Counted from the stretch's first letter, positions 37,735 through 48,082 are shown. The stretch: 64,000 nt of DNA from Spirosoma telluris (GCA_003259005.1 QLII01000001.1:5447001-5511000); one strand, 5' to 3'. Notes: generated by a model not told the origin, from the letters alone. Translations and numbers: made by a program.

Positions 37735-39924
37735 TTACACTTTCTCTAAATCAACTGGCAATCGGCGAATGCGCTTGCCGGTCACGGCAAAAACGGCATT
37801 GGCTAAAGCAGGGGCTAACGGCGGCAAACCCGGTTCGCCAACCCCTTTGATCGTTGGACCGCCTTCTGCCAAAATATGCACCTCAATCGCTGGCATTTCG
37901 TTTATGCGTAACATCCGGTTAGCGTCGAAGTTTTTCTGCACCGCGCGACCATTTTCAAATGTAATGCCGTCTTTAGTGGCGGCCGTCAGCGCCATCGCAA
38001 TGGCTCCTTCAACCTGCGCTTTTACGGTATCGGGGTTCACAACGGTGCCCAGGTCAATGACGCAATAAACCTTATCAACCGTGACGCCCCCAGCCTTGTT
38101 TTTAGATACTTCGACAACCTGCCCAGCCAAACCCGCAAAAAACTCCCATTGAGCCACTCCGCGACCTTTACCGGCAGGTAATGGTTTATCCCAGCCTGAG
38201 ACTTCTTTGAGTTTCGTCAGCACTCGTTTGGCGTCAGATTCTTTTGTGAGCATCGACAGCCGGAAAGCCAGCGGGTCCTGCCCGGCTTTATGTGCCATTT
38301 CGTCCAGGAAACACTCGTGGGCAAACGCCAGTGTCGAACTCGTTACTGAACGCCAATAGGTGAGCGGAATGTGCGTTTCGGCATGAACGTAACGGGTGTT
38401 GAGGTTAGGAATCTCGTATTTCTGCTCGTTGGTAGCTTCGAGCATGGTGCCATCGGGTTTGGTCTTGTCGTACTTCTCGTTCATCGTCGCGTCGATAGAG
38501 GGCGAGATGACTTTATGTTGAAGCGCTACTGCTTTTCCATCGGCTGATAAGGCTCCGCGCATCGCCGAGTAAGTCATTGGGCGGAATGGTCCTAGTTGCG
38601 TATCGTCTTCGCGTGTCCATACAACTTTAACCGGCTTGCCAACCGCTTTGGACAATAGAGCTGCTTCGGTAGCGAAATCCTGCGTAAGCCGACGGCCAAA
38701 CCCTCCACCATTGAACAAGATATGCACTGTGATATTATCGGCAGGAACTTTCAATACTTTTGAGACTTCGTCCCGGACCAGATCACCCCCCTGCGACGAT
38801 ACCCAGAGTTCGATTTTATCGCCGGCCTGGTAATGAGCCAGCGCATTCATAGGTTCCATAGGTGAGTGACTCACGATGGGTGTTTCGTAGAGGGCATCCA
38901 GTTTCGTAGGTGCATCGGCAAACGTCTTGTCGAAATCGCCTGCATTATGGCCCAAAACACCATCGGTTTTGGCTAAGTCACGGAGATTCTTTTCAAAATC
39001 AGCCGATTGAAAGGTATCGTGTCCCTGATGGTCCCATTTCACATGGAGTGCTTTACGACCTTGCAAAGCAGCCCAGTAATTATCGGCGATAATAGCTACA
39101 CCTTCGTAGCGATTTTTACCAACTACACGCTCGACCTTTACTGCCTTCTGCACGCCTTTGATTTTAAGCGACTGCGCTGCATCGAAGCTCACTAGTTTAC
39201 TACCCAATACCGGGCAACGCTCAATGGAGGCATAGACCATACCGGGCGCTTTGGCATCCATACCGAACGTGGCTTTCCCAGTCACTTTCAGCGGAACATC
39301 GGGCCGGGGCATCGACTTACCCAGCATGGTAAACTGTTTCGGGTCTTTTAGCTTTGGTTCTTTCGGGACCGGAAGTTTAGCGGCTGGCTCAGCTAGTTGA
39401 CCGTAGGTAAGTTTTTTGCCCGTTGGTTTGTGAATGACGGTAGCATTTTCGGCAAAACATTCGTCAACGGGTACACTCCATTGATCGCTGGCTGCTTTGA
39501 TAAGCATTTCACGTGCCGACGCTCCAACTTTACGCATTTGTGTATAACCACCCCGAATTGATCCGCTGCCACCTACGGCCTGCGACCACATTTCTCCGTA
39601 CTTGCTTTCGCCCCCAGTTTGGCGAATAACGACTTTATCAAGCGGGACTTCAAGTTCCTCGGCAATCATAGCCGGAACGGACTGATACGTACCCTGGCCA
39701 ATTTCCGGCCGGGGATTCATAAGCGTTATCCGCCCCGATTTTTCAATGATAATAAAAGGCGTTAGCTCAACCGATTCGGGGACGGCACTAAGATTCAATA
39801 TGGGGCTGGCTAAGCCCTCTATCGAAGGCAAACCCAGGGCAAAAGTTGCTCCAGTCAGACCAGCCGCTTTCAGGAAATTTCGGCGGGATGGGCCGTTCTC
39901 ATTTTGAATAGGTTTCTGGCTCAT
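37735..39924 (-). CDS. Molybdopterin-binding subunit of a xanthine-dehydrogenase-family hydroxylase (IorB-like)
   Basis: The 729-residue protein starts with a twin-arginine signal (SRRNFLKAAGLTGATFALG), so the complex is exported folded. Molybdopterin-contact regions include FNGGGFGRRLTQDFATEA, the PMEPMNALAHY block and the C-terminal GGPTIKGVGEPGLPPLAPA with the catalytic Glu region. The two-subunit layout with a separate small 2Fe-2S protein resembles isoquinoline 1-oxidoreductase and aldehyde oxidases. The substrate cannot be told. It overlaps the 2Fe-2S gene by four bases. Confidence 0.92.
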   Translation of the reverse strand: MSQKPIQNENGPSRRNFLKAAGLTGATFALGLPSIEGLASPILNLSAVPESVELTPFIIIEKSGRITLMNPRPEIGQGTYQSVPAMIAEELEVPLDKVVIRQTGGESKYGEMWSQAVGGSGSIRGGYTQMRKVGASAREMLIKAASDQWSVPVDECFAENATVIHKPTGKKLTYGQLAEPAAKLPVPKEPKLKDPKQFTMLGKSMPRPDVPLKVTGKATFGMDAKAPGMVYASIERCPVLGSKLVSFDAAQSLKIKGVQKAVKVERVVGKNRYEGVAIIADNYWAALQGRKALHVKWDHQGHDTFQSADFEKNLRDLAKTDGVLGHNAGDFDKTFADAPTKLDALYETPIVSHSPMEPMNALAHYQAGDKIELWVSSQGGDLVRDEVSKVLKVPADNITVHILFNGGGFGRRLTQDFATEAALLSKAVGKPVKVVWTREDDTQLGPFRPMTYSAMRGALSADGKAVALQHKVISPSIDATMNEKYDKTKPDGTMLEATNEQKYEIPNLNTRYVHAETHIPLTYWRSVTSSTLAFAHECFLDEMAHKAGQDPLAFRLSMLTKESDAKRVLTKLKEVSGWDKPLPAGKGRGVAQWEFFAGLAGQVVEVSKNKAGGVTVDKVYCVIDLGTVVNPDTVKAQVEGAIAMALTAATKDGITFENGRAVQKNFDANRMLRINEMPAIEVHILAEGGPTIKGVGEPGLPPLAPALANAVFAVTGKRIRRLPVDLEKV

Positions 39925-40427
39925 CGCTTCCCGATTTTAGGTGTAGACTTTGGCATTTTAGGCGCTGACTGCATCTCGGCTGAAGCCGTATGGATTGCCT
40001 GGCGGATACGGCCATAGGTACCACATCGGCAGATATTTCCCTGCATAGCGGTATCAATATCGGCATCGGTTGGTTTGGGCGTCTGTTTTAACAGGGCGAC
40101 TGCCGACATGATCTGTCCAGACTGGCAATAGCCGCACTGCGGTACCTGATGCTCGATCCAGGCTTTCTGTACGGGGTGGTCAGCGTTTTTAGAAAGGCCT
40201 TCGATTGTGGTTATTTTCTGACCAACTACGGCTGATACGGGCACGCTACAGGAGCGGGTTGGGTTGCCGTCTAAATGCACGGTGCAGGCTCCACATTGGG
40301 CAATGCCACAACCAAACTTGGTACCTGTCAGGCCAACCACATCACGGATTGCCCATAAGAGCGGCATGTCAGGATCGACATCAATAGTATGTGCCTGATT
40401 GTTAATTGTCAATTTTAGGGATGCCAT
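39921..40427 (-). CDS. 2Fe-2S subunit of the molybdenum hydroxylase (IorA-like)
   Basis: The 168-residue protein binds two 2Fe-2S clusters. The plant-type cluster ligands are in KFGCGIAQCGACTVHLDG with a later Cys in TRSCSVPV, and the second cluster is in CGYCQSGQ and CRCGTYGRIR. It passes electrons from the molybdopterin subunit. The C-terminal tail is Pro/Lys-rich. It is the first gene of the operon and divergent from a NUDIX-type regulator. Confidence 0.95.
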   Translation of the reverse strand: MASLKLTINNQAHTIDVDPDMPLLWAIRDVVGLTGTKFGCGIAQCGACTVHLDGNPTRSCSVPVSAVVGQKITTIEGLSKNADHPVQKAWIEHQVPQCGYCQSGQIMSAVALLKQTPKPTDADIDTAMQGNICRCGTYGRIRQAIHTASAEMQSAPKMPKSTPKIGKR

Positions 40428-40562
40428 AGCCAGTAACGGATAGGGATTGGATGTGTTCCATTAGAACAGGAAAGATACGATTTTTATGAAAGTAATTGCG
40501 ATGTTATCGGTCGATTACAATCTGTATGTAACAATGACGTTCAGAAAAATTTATATTTCCGC

Positions 40563-41327
40563 ATGACTTACACCGATCAATTACAGGCGTACTATGAGCG
40601 GGTAGCCCAGGAATGTATAGCTGGCCTATCGCTTGATTGCGTTATTTTCGGATTTCACGACACAAGACTGAAGGTACTTTTACTACGCTGGAAAGACACC
40701 AACGAGTGGAGTCTACCAGGTGGGTTTATTTACAAAGATGAATCGGTTGATACGGCAGCTGGACGCGTACTCTGCGAGCGAACGGGCCTGGATCAGTTAT
40801 TCTTACAACAATTTCATTTGTTTGGCGATGCGGTTCGGTATGATCGCGATGATACCTGGCAGCGCCAGAAAATGCCCATGAAATTCGGGGATCGCTGGCC
40901 AGAACGGACCATTTCAATGGGCTACTATGCCCTAGTCGACTACACCAAAGTGACCCCTTCCGCCGACTTTATGTCGGACGAGTGTTGCTGGTGGGAGGTA
41001 GGAGAATTGCCATCACTGCTCTTTGACCACCAGCATATAATTGAAGTGGCCCTGAAAACCCTTCGGCTCCAGTTAAACTGGCAACCCATTGGCCTTAACC
41101 TAATGCCCCAAAAATTTACAATACCGGAATTACAGCGACTCTATGAAGCCGTGTTGGATCGGCCACTGGATGCACGTAATTTTCATAAAAAAATAACAGG
41201 ATTAAGTATTCTATCCCGTTTAGAGGAGCGCCGGACGGGAGGAGCCCATAAATCGCCATATCTCTATCAATTTGATGAAGTGAATTATCAGAAAGCGCTG
41301 ATTAATGGAAACCTGAATTTTGTGTAG
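40563..41327 (+). CDS. NUDIX/winged-helix transcriptional regulator (NrtR-like)
   Basis: The 254-residue protein has an N-terminal NUDIX domain (residues ~15-150) and a C-terminal winged-helix-like part (LMPQKFTIPELQRLYEAVL ... FHKKITGLSIL). The NUDIX box is degenerate: after GGF the REuxEE core reads RVLCER, so two of the acidic metal ligands are lost. This is typical of regulators that sense, rather than hydrolyse, an ADP-ribose-type or sugar ligand. It is divergent from the molybdenum hydroxylase operon, a possible target. Confidence 0.88.
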   Translation: MTYTDQLQAYYERVAQECIAGLSLDCVIFGFHDTRLKVLLLRWKDTNEWSLPGGFIYKDESVDTAAGRVLCERTGLDQLFLQQFHLFGDAVRYDRDDTWQRQKMPMKFGDRWPERTISMGYYALVDYTKVTPSADFMSDECCWWEVGELPSLLFDHQHIIEVALKTLRLQLNWQPIGLNLMPQKFTIPELQRLYEAVLDRPLDARNFHKKITGLSILSRLEERRTGGAHKSPYLYQFDEVNYQKALINGNLNFV

Positions 41328-41340
41328 AAAAATACCCCTT

Positions 41341-41400
41341 ATTGAACCCAGAGAGTACAGCGTGTAGATAGTCCTTGCTCTATGTGGCTCTGGGTTCAAT
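41341..41400 (+). terminator. Hairpin ATTGAACCCAGAG / CTCTGGGTTCAAT
   Basis: Perfect 13-base arms (41341-41353, 41388-41400) enclose a 34-base loop just after the NUDIX gene. An A/T-rich stretch (AAATAATTTTG) follows. It may act as a terminator. Confidence 0.55.
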
Positions 41401-41421
41401 AAATAATTTTGTCTAACGCCT

Positions 41422-41429
41422 TATCTTTG
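41422..41429 (+). promoter_or_regulatory. -7 box TATCTTTG upstream of the SnoaL-like gene
   Basis: TATCTTTG matches TAnnTTTG and lies 15 bases before the ATG at 41445. Confidence 0.5.
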
Positions 41430-41444
41430 CCCAAAACGCTTTTT

Positions 41445-41849
41445 ATGACTTCTTTCGATACGATTTCACATTATTACGACGCGTTTAATCGCAAAGATTG
41501 GGAGGCTATGCTTAGCCTGCTTCACCCGAATGTTCGCCATGACAGTAATCAGGGAGCTACCCGTATCGGCAAAGAGATATTTAGTCAGTTTCTCCAGCAT
41601 ATGGATGACTGTTATGACGAAACCCTGACCGATATCGTCGTAATGACGGAGCCAACGGGTACGCGCGTTGCCTGCGAATTTGTTGTCAGCGGAGTGTATA
41701 AAAAAACTGATGGAGATCTGCCAGCTGCTACGGGTCAAACCTATGTGCTGCCCGCCGGTTCATTCCTTGAAGTTGCCGATGGGTTAATTACTCGGGTAAC
41801 AACCTACTATAACTTGCCGCTCTGGGAATCCCTGGTCTTGGGTAATTAA
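41445..41849 (+). CDS. SnoaL/NTF2-fold protein (ketosteroid-isomerase-related)
   Basis: The 134-residue protein has the NTF2-like pattern ISHYYDAFNRKDWEAMLSLLHPNVRHD ... GSFLEVADGLITRVTTYYN. Such proteins bind small hydrophobic ligands; some are isomerases or cyclases. No specific reaction can be assigned. ATG 41445 is preferred because the -7 box lies just upstream of it. Confidence 0.85.
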   Translation: MTSFDTISHYYDAFNRKDWEAMLSLLHPNVRHDSNQGATRIGKEIFSQFLQHMDDCYDETLTDIVVMTEPTGTRVACEFVVSGVYKKTDGDLPAATGQTYVLPAGSFLEVADGLITRVTTYYNLPLWESLVLGN

Positions 41850-41857
41850 GCTGAACT

Positions 41858-41883
41858 CTGGCGCGGGTATTTACTCGCGCCAG
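41858..41883. terminator. CTGGCGCG hairpin after the SnoaL-like gene
   Basis: CTGGCGCG (41858-41865) pairs with CGCGCCAG (41876-41883) around a ten-base loop. No T-tract follows, so it is a weak terminator or an mRNA 3' end structure. Confidence 0.5.
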
Positions 41884-41915
41884 ACGCGCTAGAAACGTCT
41901 AATCACATCCTCAAA

Positions 41916-42527
41916 TTGCCGAGTATCGACCTTTCATCACTAACCTTTCTTAAGCTAACGGGCTCTGGCTTCCGAACAGTTTTCGATGATTTAGCGGCCT
42001 TACGAATAGCCGTCTTCTACGACTTTCCCTATTTGTACGAAGGGTCAGTCGATTACGAGAAAACGTATCTGGAGACCTATGCCCGTGCCGAGCGGTCGTT
42101 TCTATTTACCGTTTATGATGGCGAGCAACTGGTTGGCGCAACAACTGCCTTGCCACTACGCGATGAAACCGCCGACGTTCAGGCCCCTTTTTTAGCGGCA
42201 GGCTATGAGCTTGACACAATCTTCTATTTCGGGGAAAGTCTTCTGTTGCCCGCCTATCGGGGGCTAGGGCTTGGGCATACCTTTTTCAATGAGCGCGAAG
42301 CCCATGCCCGGCAGTTTGGTCAGTATACAATGAGTTGCTTTTGTGCTGTGCAGCGCCCCGACGATCATCCACTCCGACCTGTTAACTATCAACCTCTTGA
42401 TGAATTCTGGAAAAAACGAGGCTATCAGCGGGAGGCAAGTCTGCAAAGTGAGTTTGTCTGGCCAGACCGAAACGAGACGCTTGAAACGGCCAAGCCAATG
42501 ATTTACTGGACGCGAGGCCTTGTCTAA
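41916..42527 (+). CDS. GNAT-like N-acetyltransferase
   Basis: The ~203-residue protein carries an acetyl-CoA-binding loop ESLLLPAYRGLGLGHTFFNE, the R-G-x-G/A signature of the GNAT fold, near residue 115. The substrate is unknown. No ATG is available upstream within the open frame; the likely start is the TTG at 41916, giving a normal N-terminus (SIDLSSLTFLKLTG). Confidence 0.75.
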   Translation: MPSIDLSSLTFLKLTGSGFRTVFDDLAALRIAVFYDFPYLYEGSVDYEKTYLETYARAERSFLFTVYDGEQLVGATTALPLRDETADVQAPFLAAGYELDTIFYFGESLLLPAYRGLGLGHTFFNEREAHARQFGQYTMSCFCAVQRPDDHPLRPVNYQPLDEFWKKRGYQREASLQSEFVWPDRNETLETAKPMIYWTRGLV

Positions 42528-42615
42528 ACCACGTATGGAGTACGGTTCGTGAACTTCTTTTCCTAACATAAACCCTTCCTGGCAGTTGTTTCTTATGAAT
42601 ACAACCTAGAAGGGT

Positions 42616-43709
42616 ATGAAATCAGACACGTCGGAAGACCGCACGATTGGGCTTGGAGTTATTGGGATGGGGGCTTCGGGCTGTTCGCCGTTCAGCAGTT
42701 TTTGCAGACGCCCAACACAAAATTAGTAGCCATTGCTGGGTCGAAACGGGAGGAGTCTATTGTGGCTGCGAAACGATTTGGTGCCGAGACGTTGGCAAGT
42801 ATTGACGAATTGGTCAATCATCCAGACGTTGACCTAGTGTACATTGCCACCCCTCCGTTCATGCATTATGAGCAGGCTATGCTGGCCCTGAATGCAGGTA
42901 AACACGTCATCTGCGAGAAACCGCTGGCCATGAACCCTGAGCAGGGACGAGAGATGATCGAGACGGCTAAGGCAAAGGGGTTGCTTATGGTTACCAACCT
43001 GATGCAACGCTACAATCCTATGTTTGCGCGTGTCAAGCATCTGATCGATAAAAACTTACTTGGTGATTTTTTACACGGGTATTTCGAAAATTATGCCGGT
43101 GATGAAGGCCTTTCGCCCGAACATTGGTTCTGGGATCGTACTAAATCGGGCGGCATTTTCATTGAGCACGGTGTTCACTTCTTCGACATGTTTACGGGCT
43201 GGTTTGGCTATGGAAAGCTGAAGGCATCTCAGGTAGTGAAGCGCCCGAATAGTAACGACATTGAGGATCAGGTACAGGCCACGGTTGAATATGGTGATGA
43301 GATAACCGGAAAGAAGCTGGTTAATTTCTACCACGGTTTTACACAAACCGGCCGGATGGATCGTCAGGAAATGCGGCTGCTGTTTGAGCGAGGTGACATT
43401 ACCCTGTTTGAGTGGGTGCCCACCCGAATGATCATGCGTTGCGTGGTTGATGAAGAAACTACGCGTGCGCTCATGGAGCTGTTTCCGGGTGCACAACTGA
43501 ATGTAACGGCCAATATTGGCGGCAAAGATCGAGTCTTGGGCGGGCGGCACAAAACGTTCGAAGCCTATCAGCAAATTGAACTTCGCTTCGGGTTTGGTGA
43601 TGAGAAACAGCACATCTATAGCGAGTTACTTCGGTTGATGTTCCGGATCAGGTTAGAGCAATCCATTATCCTGAATCACACCGAATCATTACAGAACAGA
43701 ACGGACTGA
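42616..43709 (+). CDS. Gfo/Idh/MocA-family oxidoreductase (frameshifted)
   Basis: The NAD(P)-binding N-terminus reads GLGVIGMGGFGLFAVQQFL after adding one G at 42669-42673 (five G present, six needed). The active-site EKPLAMN motif (VICEKPLAMNPEQG) and the EHGVHFFDMF segment follow. The repaired length is 364 residues. These enzymes oxidise or reduce sugars and related polyols; the substrate is unknown. It lies upstream of an amino-sugar gene, which is only a weak hint. Confidence 0.9.
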
Positions 43710-43884
43710 ACTCACTGCTATTAGCAACTGCCGCCGACCAGATGGCCCGTAACGAAGCTGGGCATGTTGAGAAATAGGTTAATAAAAAAATTTAAAATAT
43801 TGAGTAGACGAATTAAAATACCTGAAAACTAGCCGAATTTTTTCGACCTTTGTGGCGTCTCATCTTTTCTCCGCATAGCGCATC

Positions 43885-45857
43885 ATGATTTCGGAGTCTA
43901 CTCTACTCGACAATCCGGACGGGCAATTGCCAGCAGCAGCCCCTACTGGCGGCCCTATCCAATCGGCCATTACTTATGAAAAAATTCCGACCCACATTTA
44001 TGCTGATGCAAAAGATGCATCACGAGCAGTGGCGCAGGAAATTGCTGATCTAATTCGTCAGAAACAAAGCGAGGGAAAGCCTTGCGTTCTTGGCCTGGCC
44101 ACTGGTTCATCCCCCAAAACGGTTTATGCCGAACTGATTCGTATGCACCGTGAGGAAGGGCTAAGCTTCCATAATGTTGTTTCGTTCAATTTGGACGAAT
44201 ACTACCCAATGGAACCCGATTCTCTGCAAAGCTACTGGCGGTTTATGCGGGAGCAACTGTTCGACCATGTTGATATTCCCGCCGGGAATTATCACGTTCC
44301 CGATGGCACGCTTCGGACAGACAAAGTCGCCGAGTTTGCCAAGCAGTATGAAGCCGAAATTGAAGCCGCCGGTGGGCTGGATTTTCAGCTGTTAGGTATT
44401 GGCGGTAATGGCCACATTGGTTTTAACGAGCCTGGTTCGCTTATCAATTCACATACGCGTTTGATGATGCTCGATAACTCGACGCGGGCGGCTGCATCGG
44501 TTGACTTTGGCGGATTGCCAAAGACCCCTCGCAAAGCCATCACGATGGGCGTATCCAGTATTCTGGGAGCCCGACGTGTGGTATTGCTAGCCTGGGGAGA
44601 ACGTAAAGCGCCGGTTATTCGTGGGGCTGTGGAAGGGTTGGTAACGGAATTGAATCCAGCGTCGTATCTACAAACTCATCCGAATGCACTGTTCGTGATT
44701 GACGAAGCTGCTGCTTCGGAGTTGACCCGTATGAAAACACCCTGGCTGGTGGATTCGGTGGTATGGGACAACAAGATGAAGAAAAAGGCCGTCACCTATT
44801 TGTCGCTGACGCTCGGTAAGCCCGTTTTGAAACTAACCGACCGCGATTACAACGATAACGGGATGAGCGATCTGCTGGCTCAATACGGCCAGGCCTATGA
44901 TATTAACATCGACGTTTTCAACCAACTTCAGCACACCATTACGGGCTGGCCAGGTGGCAAACCCAATGCCGACGATACAAACCGTCCCGAACGGGCACTG
45001 CCTGCTCATAAACGCTGCCTGATTTTTAGCCCACACCCCGACGATGATATTATATCGATGGGTGGAACCTTCCAGCGGCTGCGTGATCAGGGGCACGAGG
45101 TACACGTGGGTTACCAGACGTCCGGCAATATTGCCGTTGCCGATGATGAGGCTCTACGTTTCGCGGATTACGTAGTGGATTTCAATACGAAATTCGGGAT
45201 CAAAAGCCCGAAGCCACCCGGATTTTCCAGGATGCAGCAGCTTCCCTTCGCGAGAAAAAGGACTCCGAAATGGACACTGCCGAGGTGCGTTACGTGAAAG
45301 GGCTTATTCGCATGGGTGAAGCTAAATCGACCTGCCGGTTTGTGGGCATTCCCGTTGAGAACGCACACTTCATGAACATGCCCTTCTACGAGACCGGAAC
45401 GGTAGCGAAGAAGCCACTTAGTGAAGAAGATGTCAAGATTACGATGGCGCTGATCGAGGAAGTGAAGCCTCATCAAATCTATGCCGCAGGGGATCTTGCC
45501 GATCCGCACGGAACCCACAAAGTTTGTTTAGACGCTATTCTGGAAGCTGTTCGTCGCTTAAAGCATAAAAATTTCATGAAAGACTGCTGGGTATGGCTTT
45601 ATCGAGGAGCCTGGGCCGAGTGGGATATTCACGAGATTGAAATGGCCGTTCCAATGTCGCCCGATCAGGTGATGAAAAAGCGGCTGGGTATTTTCAAACA
45701 CCAGTCGCAGAAAGATGGCGTCGTGTATCAGGGTACCGATTCGCGCGAGTTCTGGCAACGGGCCGAAGAACGTAACAGCGCTACGGCTGGCCTCTATAAC
45801 CGGCTTGGCCTGGCCGAATATGAAGCTATGGAAGCCTTTGTCCGCTGGCGTTTTTAA
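43885..45857 (+). CDS. nagB: NagB-PIG-L fusion: glucosamine-6-phosphate deaminase with LmbE-like deacetylase domain (frameshifted)
   Basis: The N-terminal NagB domain (to about residue 310) has LGLATGSSPKTVYAEL, SFNLDEYYPM and GIGGNGHIGFNEPGS. The C-terminal domain (from about 375) is PIG-L/LmbE-like, with the zinc motif FSPHPDDDIISMGG and a later DPHGTHKVC. Together it could deacetylate and deaminate amino sugars, though the native substrate of the second domain is unknown. The break at 45207-45209 (CCC, one C short) restores KSPEATRIFQDAAASLREK. The repaired length is 657 residues. A perfect terminator follows. Confidence 0.92.
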
Positions 45858-45881
45858 GTAAGATAAGTTAGCTGATTAACG

Positions 45882-45922
45882 GCTCTGCCTCTTGCCTTTT
45901 GGTAATGGGCAGAGCTTTTTTT
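45882..45922 (+). terminator. Intrinsic terminator after nagB
   Basis: GCTCTGCC (45882-45889) pairs with GGCAGAGC (45908-45915), followed by seven T. Position and form are classical. Confidence 0.9.
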
Positions 45923-46073
45923 ATGGCGAAATGCGAATGAAAAAATCTGTTGCGATGAGGATCATGATTAAAAATTAACCTTCATCTAACATTATAATAT
46001 AAAAATTGAATATACTTGCATTTATATATTTTATTTGTATTATAATCTAACGCCAACCCTCCCTTTTCGTAGT

Positions 46074-46847
46074 ATGACCAGACAGAACAAACAGAGAACA
46101 TTTCGACTTTTTGCCCTGCACGAATTTATTCAGGACCACTTTACCAAGTCTGACTGGATCAAGGTTGGTTATCTGACAGATAGCCTCGAATTAATTGAAG
46201 ACCATCCTCGCTTATTTCGTAGCCTGGATTTTAAAGATGATGATTACGAGGGCAATAGCTTACAGGTTTTGTCCAAATTAATCAGCGAAAGCACCAGCAA
46301 CCTGTACGAAATCGAACGGTTCGTTGACGTCAAGAAATCGACGATGAATCGGTCTATTCGCGACGTGCCGGAATTTATTTCGACCGTGCAGACGACTACG
46401 CCAGAACGCGTTATTACGTTTGCGCCTGATGTATTCCGAATTCCAGCTAAATCTGTAGAATCGAATGTTTTGTCTGTGATGATGCCTTTTGAGGGTAAAT
46501 TTTCGGGTACATACACCGCTATCCGAAATGTATGCGCCCGATTGGGAATCGATTGCAAACGGGCCGATGATATTTGGGACAATAGTATTCTGATTCAGGA
46601 TGTATTTGATCTGATCTTTACCTCGAAAGCCGTTATCACTGATTTCACGGATCGAAACCCCAATGTATTTTACGAAACGGGGGTGGCTCACACACTCGGC
46701 AAACTGGTCATTCCCATCACCCAGTCGACCAGCGACATTCCGTTCGATCTTCGGCATCATCGAGCCTTAACTTACTTGCCCAACACGGAGGGCTTATTGA
46801 AACTGGAGAAAGATTTAGAGAAAAAGCTGATGAAAGTTTTCAGTTGA
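46074..46847 (+). CDS. TIR-like / nucleoside deoxyribosyltransferase-fold protein
   Basis: Residues ~130-250 hold a conserved domain with VMMPFEGKFSGTY, KRADDIWDNS, VITDFTDRNPNVFYETGVAHTLGK and PFDLRHHR. This is the pattern of TIR-like/nucleoside 2-deoxyribosyltransferase-fold domains found in bacterial conflict proteins, with Glu201 as candidate catalytic residue and Asp165/Asp166 nearby. The N-terminal ~125 residues are helical and unrecognised. NAD or nucleotide cleavage is possible but not shown. It is a stand-alone gene between nagB and a NagX-like gene, and has its own A/T-rich upstream region. Start ATG 46074. Confidence 0.72.
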   Translation: MTRQNKQRTFRLFALHEFIQDHFTKSDWIKVGYLTDSLELIEDHPRLFRSLDFKDDDYEGNSLQVLSKLISESTSNLYEIERFVDVKKSTMNRSIRDVPEFISTVQTTTPERVITFAPDVFRIPAKSVESNVLSVMMPFEGKFSGTYTAIRNVCARLGIDCKRADDIWDNSILIQDVFDLIFTSKAVITDFTDRNPNVFYETGVAHTLGKLVIPITQSTSDIPFDLRHHRALTYLPNTEGLLKLEKDLEKKLMKVFS

Positions 46848-46894
46848 TTCGGTAGGGTTACCTGTCGTATCTTCGGGGAAACCTAACGGCATTT

Positions 46895-48052
46895 ATGCAA
46901 TCTTCTGTTTCGACACGCTCCGTCAGTACGCAACGTACCGAAGTTAGTCCTGCCCGCCTTCTCTCGCTCGATTTTTTTCGTGGGCTAACCGTAGCCGCTA
47001 TGGTTACGGTCAATAATCCCGGCGATTGGGGCCACATTTACGCGCCCCTCGAACATGCGCCCTGGAATGGGTGGACACCTACAGATCTTATTTTTCCGTT
47101 CTTTCTGTTCATTGTTGGCGTGTCGGTCACGTTTGCCCTAGGCCGAACGGATGGGGCAGAAAAAGGAGTGATTGGCAAGATCGTGAAGCGGAGCGTGACG
47201 CTGTTTCTGTTGGGGTTATTTCTGAACTTCTTTCCTAAGTTCGATATCTCAATCGTTCGGATTCCGGGGGTGTTGCAGCGTATTGCCCTGGTGTATCTGG
47301 CCTGCTCGCTTATTTTCCTGAAAACCACCCCTCGTCAGCAAGCCTATATATTCTGTGGCTTGCTGGTAGGCTACTGGTTATCAATGACGGTTATTCCGGT
47401 ACCCGGTGTCGGTTATGCTAATCTTGAGCCGGAAACTAACCTTGCCGCCTGGTTCGACCGGACAATTCTGACGCCCGCGCACGTATACAAACCCGCTAAA
47501 GTCTGGGACCCTGAAGGGCTGTTTAGTACGCTCCCCGCAATTGGTACCGGTTTATTGGGCATGCTGACCGGAACCTGGTTGCGAAGTGATCGGTCGGCGG
47601 CTGAAAAAGTAGCCTGGCTATTCGCTGCGGGTTGCTTAACAACCTTAGGTGGGTTAGTCTGGGATGGTTTCTTCCCAATTAATAAAGCTCTCTGGACCAG
47701 TTCATATGTGCTACTGGCAGGTGGCCTGGCCATGCTAGGGTTGGCTTTATGCTACTGGTTAATTGATGTACAACACTACAAGCGGGGCATATTGCCGTTT
47801 GTAGCCTTTGGTGTTAATGCCATTACCGTGTTCTTCCTATCGGGGTTGATTCCCCGCATTATGAACCTGATTCACATTACCCAGCCCGACGGTACGGAAC
47901 TGGGGTCAAAAGAATATCTGTATAGAACTTTTATTGCGCCCTTTTTTACTGAGCCCAAAAATGCGTCATTGGCGGGAGCCTTGACATTTGTCTTGATCTG
48001 GTTTGGGATTTTGTGGTGGATGTACCGGAAAAACGTGATTATTAAAGTGTAA
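46895..48052 (+). CDS. NagX/DUF5009-type membrane acyltransferase-like protein
   Basis: The 385-residue protein has about ten membrane segments and starts with RLLSLDFFRGLTVAAMVTVNNPGDW ... NGWTPTDLIFPFFLFIVGVS in adjoining blocks. This matches the heparan-alpha-glucosaminide N-acetyltransferase/NagX family. Members handle amino sugars at the membrane; in bacteria the reaction is not settled. Its location two genes after NagB fits an amino-sugar role. The frame is intact. Confidence 0.85.
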   Translation: MQSSVSTRSVSTQRTEVSPARLLSLDFFRGLTVAAMVTVNNPGDWGHIYAPLEHAPWNGWTPTDLIFPFFLFIVGVSVTFALGRTDGAEKGVIGKIVKRSVTLFLLGLFLNFFPKFDISIVRIPGVLQRIALVYLACSLIFLKTTPRQQAYIFCGLLVGYWLSMTVIPVPGVGYANLEPETNLAAWFDRTILTPAHVYKPAKVWDPEGLFSTLPAIGTGLLGMLTGTWLRSDRSAAEKVAWLFAAGCLTTLGGLVWDGFFPINKALWTSSYVLLAGGLAMLGLALCYWLIDVQHYKRGILPFVAFGVNAITVFFLSGLIPRIMNLIHITQPDGTELGSKEYLYRTFIAPFFTEPKNASLAGALTFVLIWFGILWWMYRKNVIIKV

Positions 48053-48082
48053 AGTGTGATTTCGCCTATCTATTTGGTTGAA

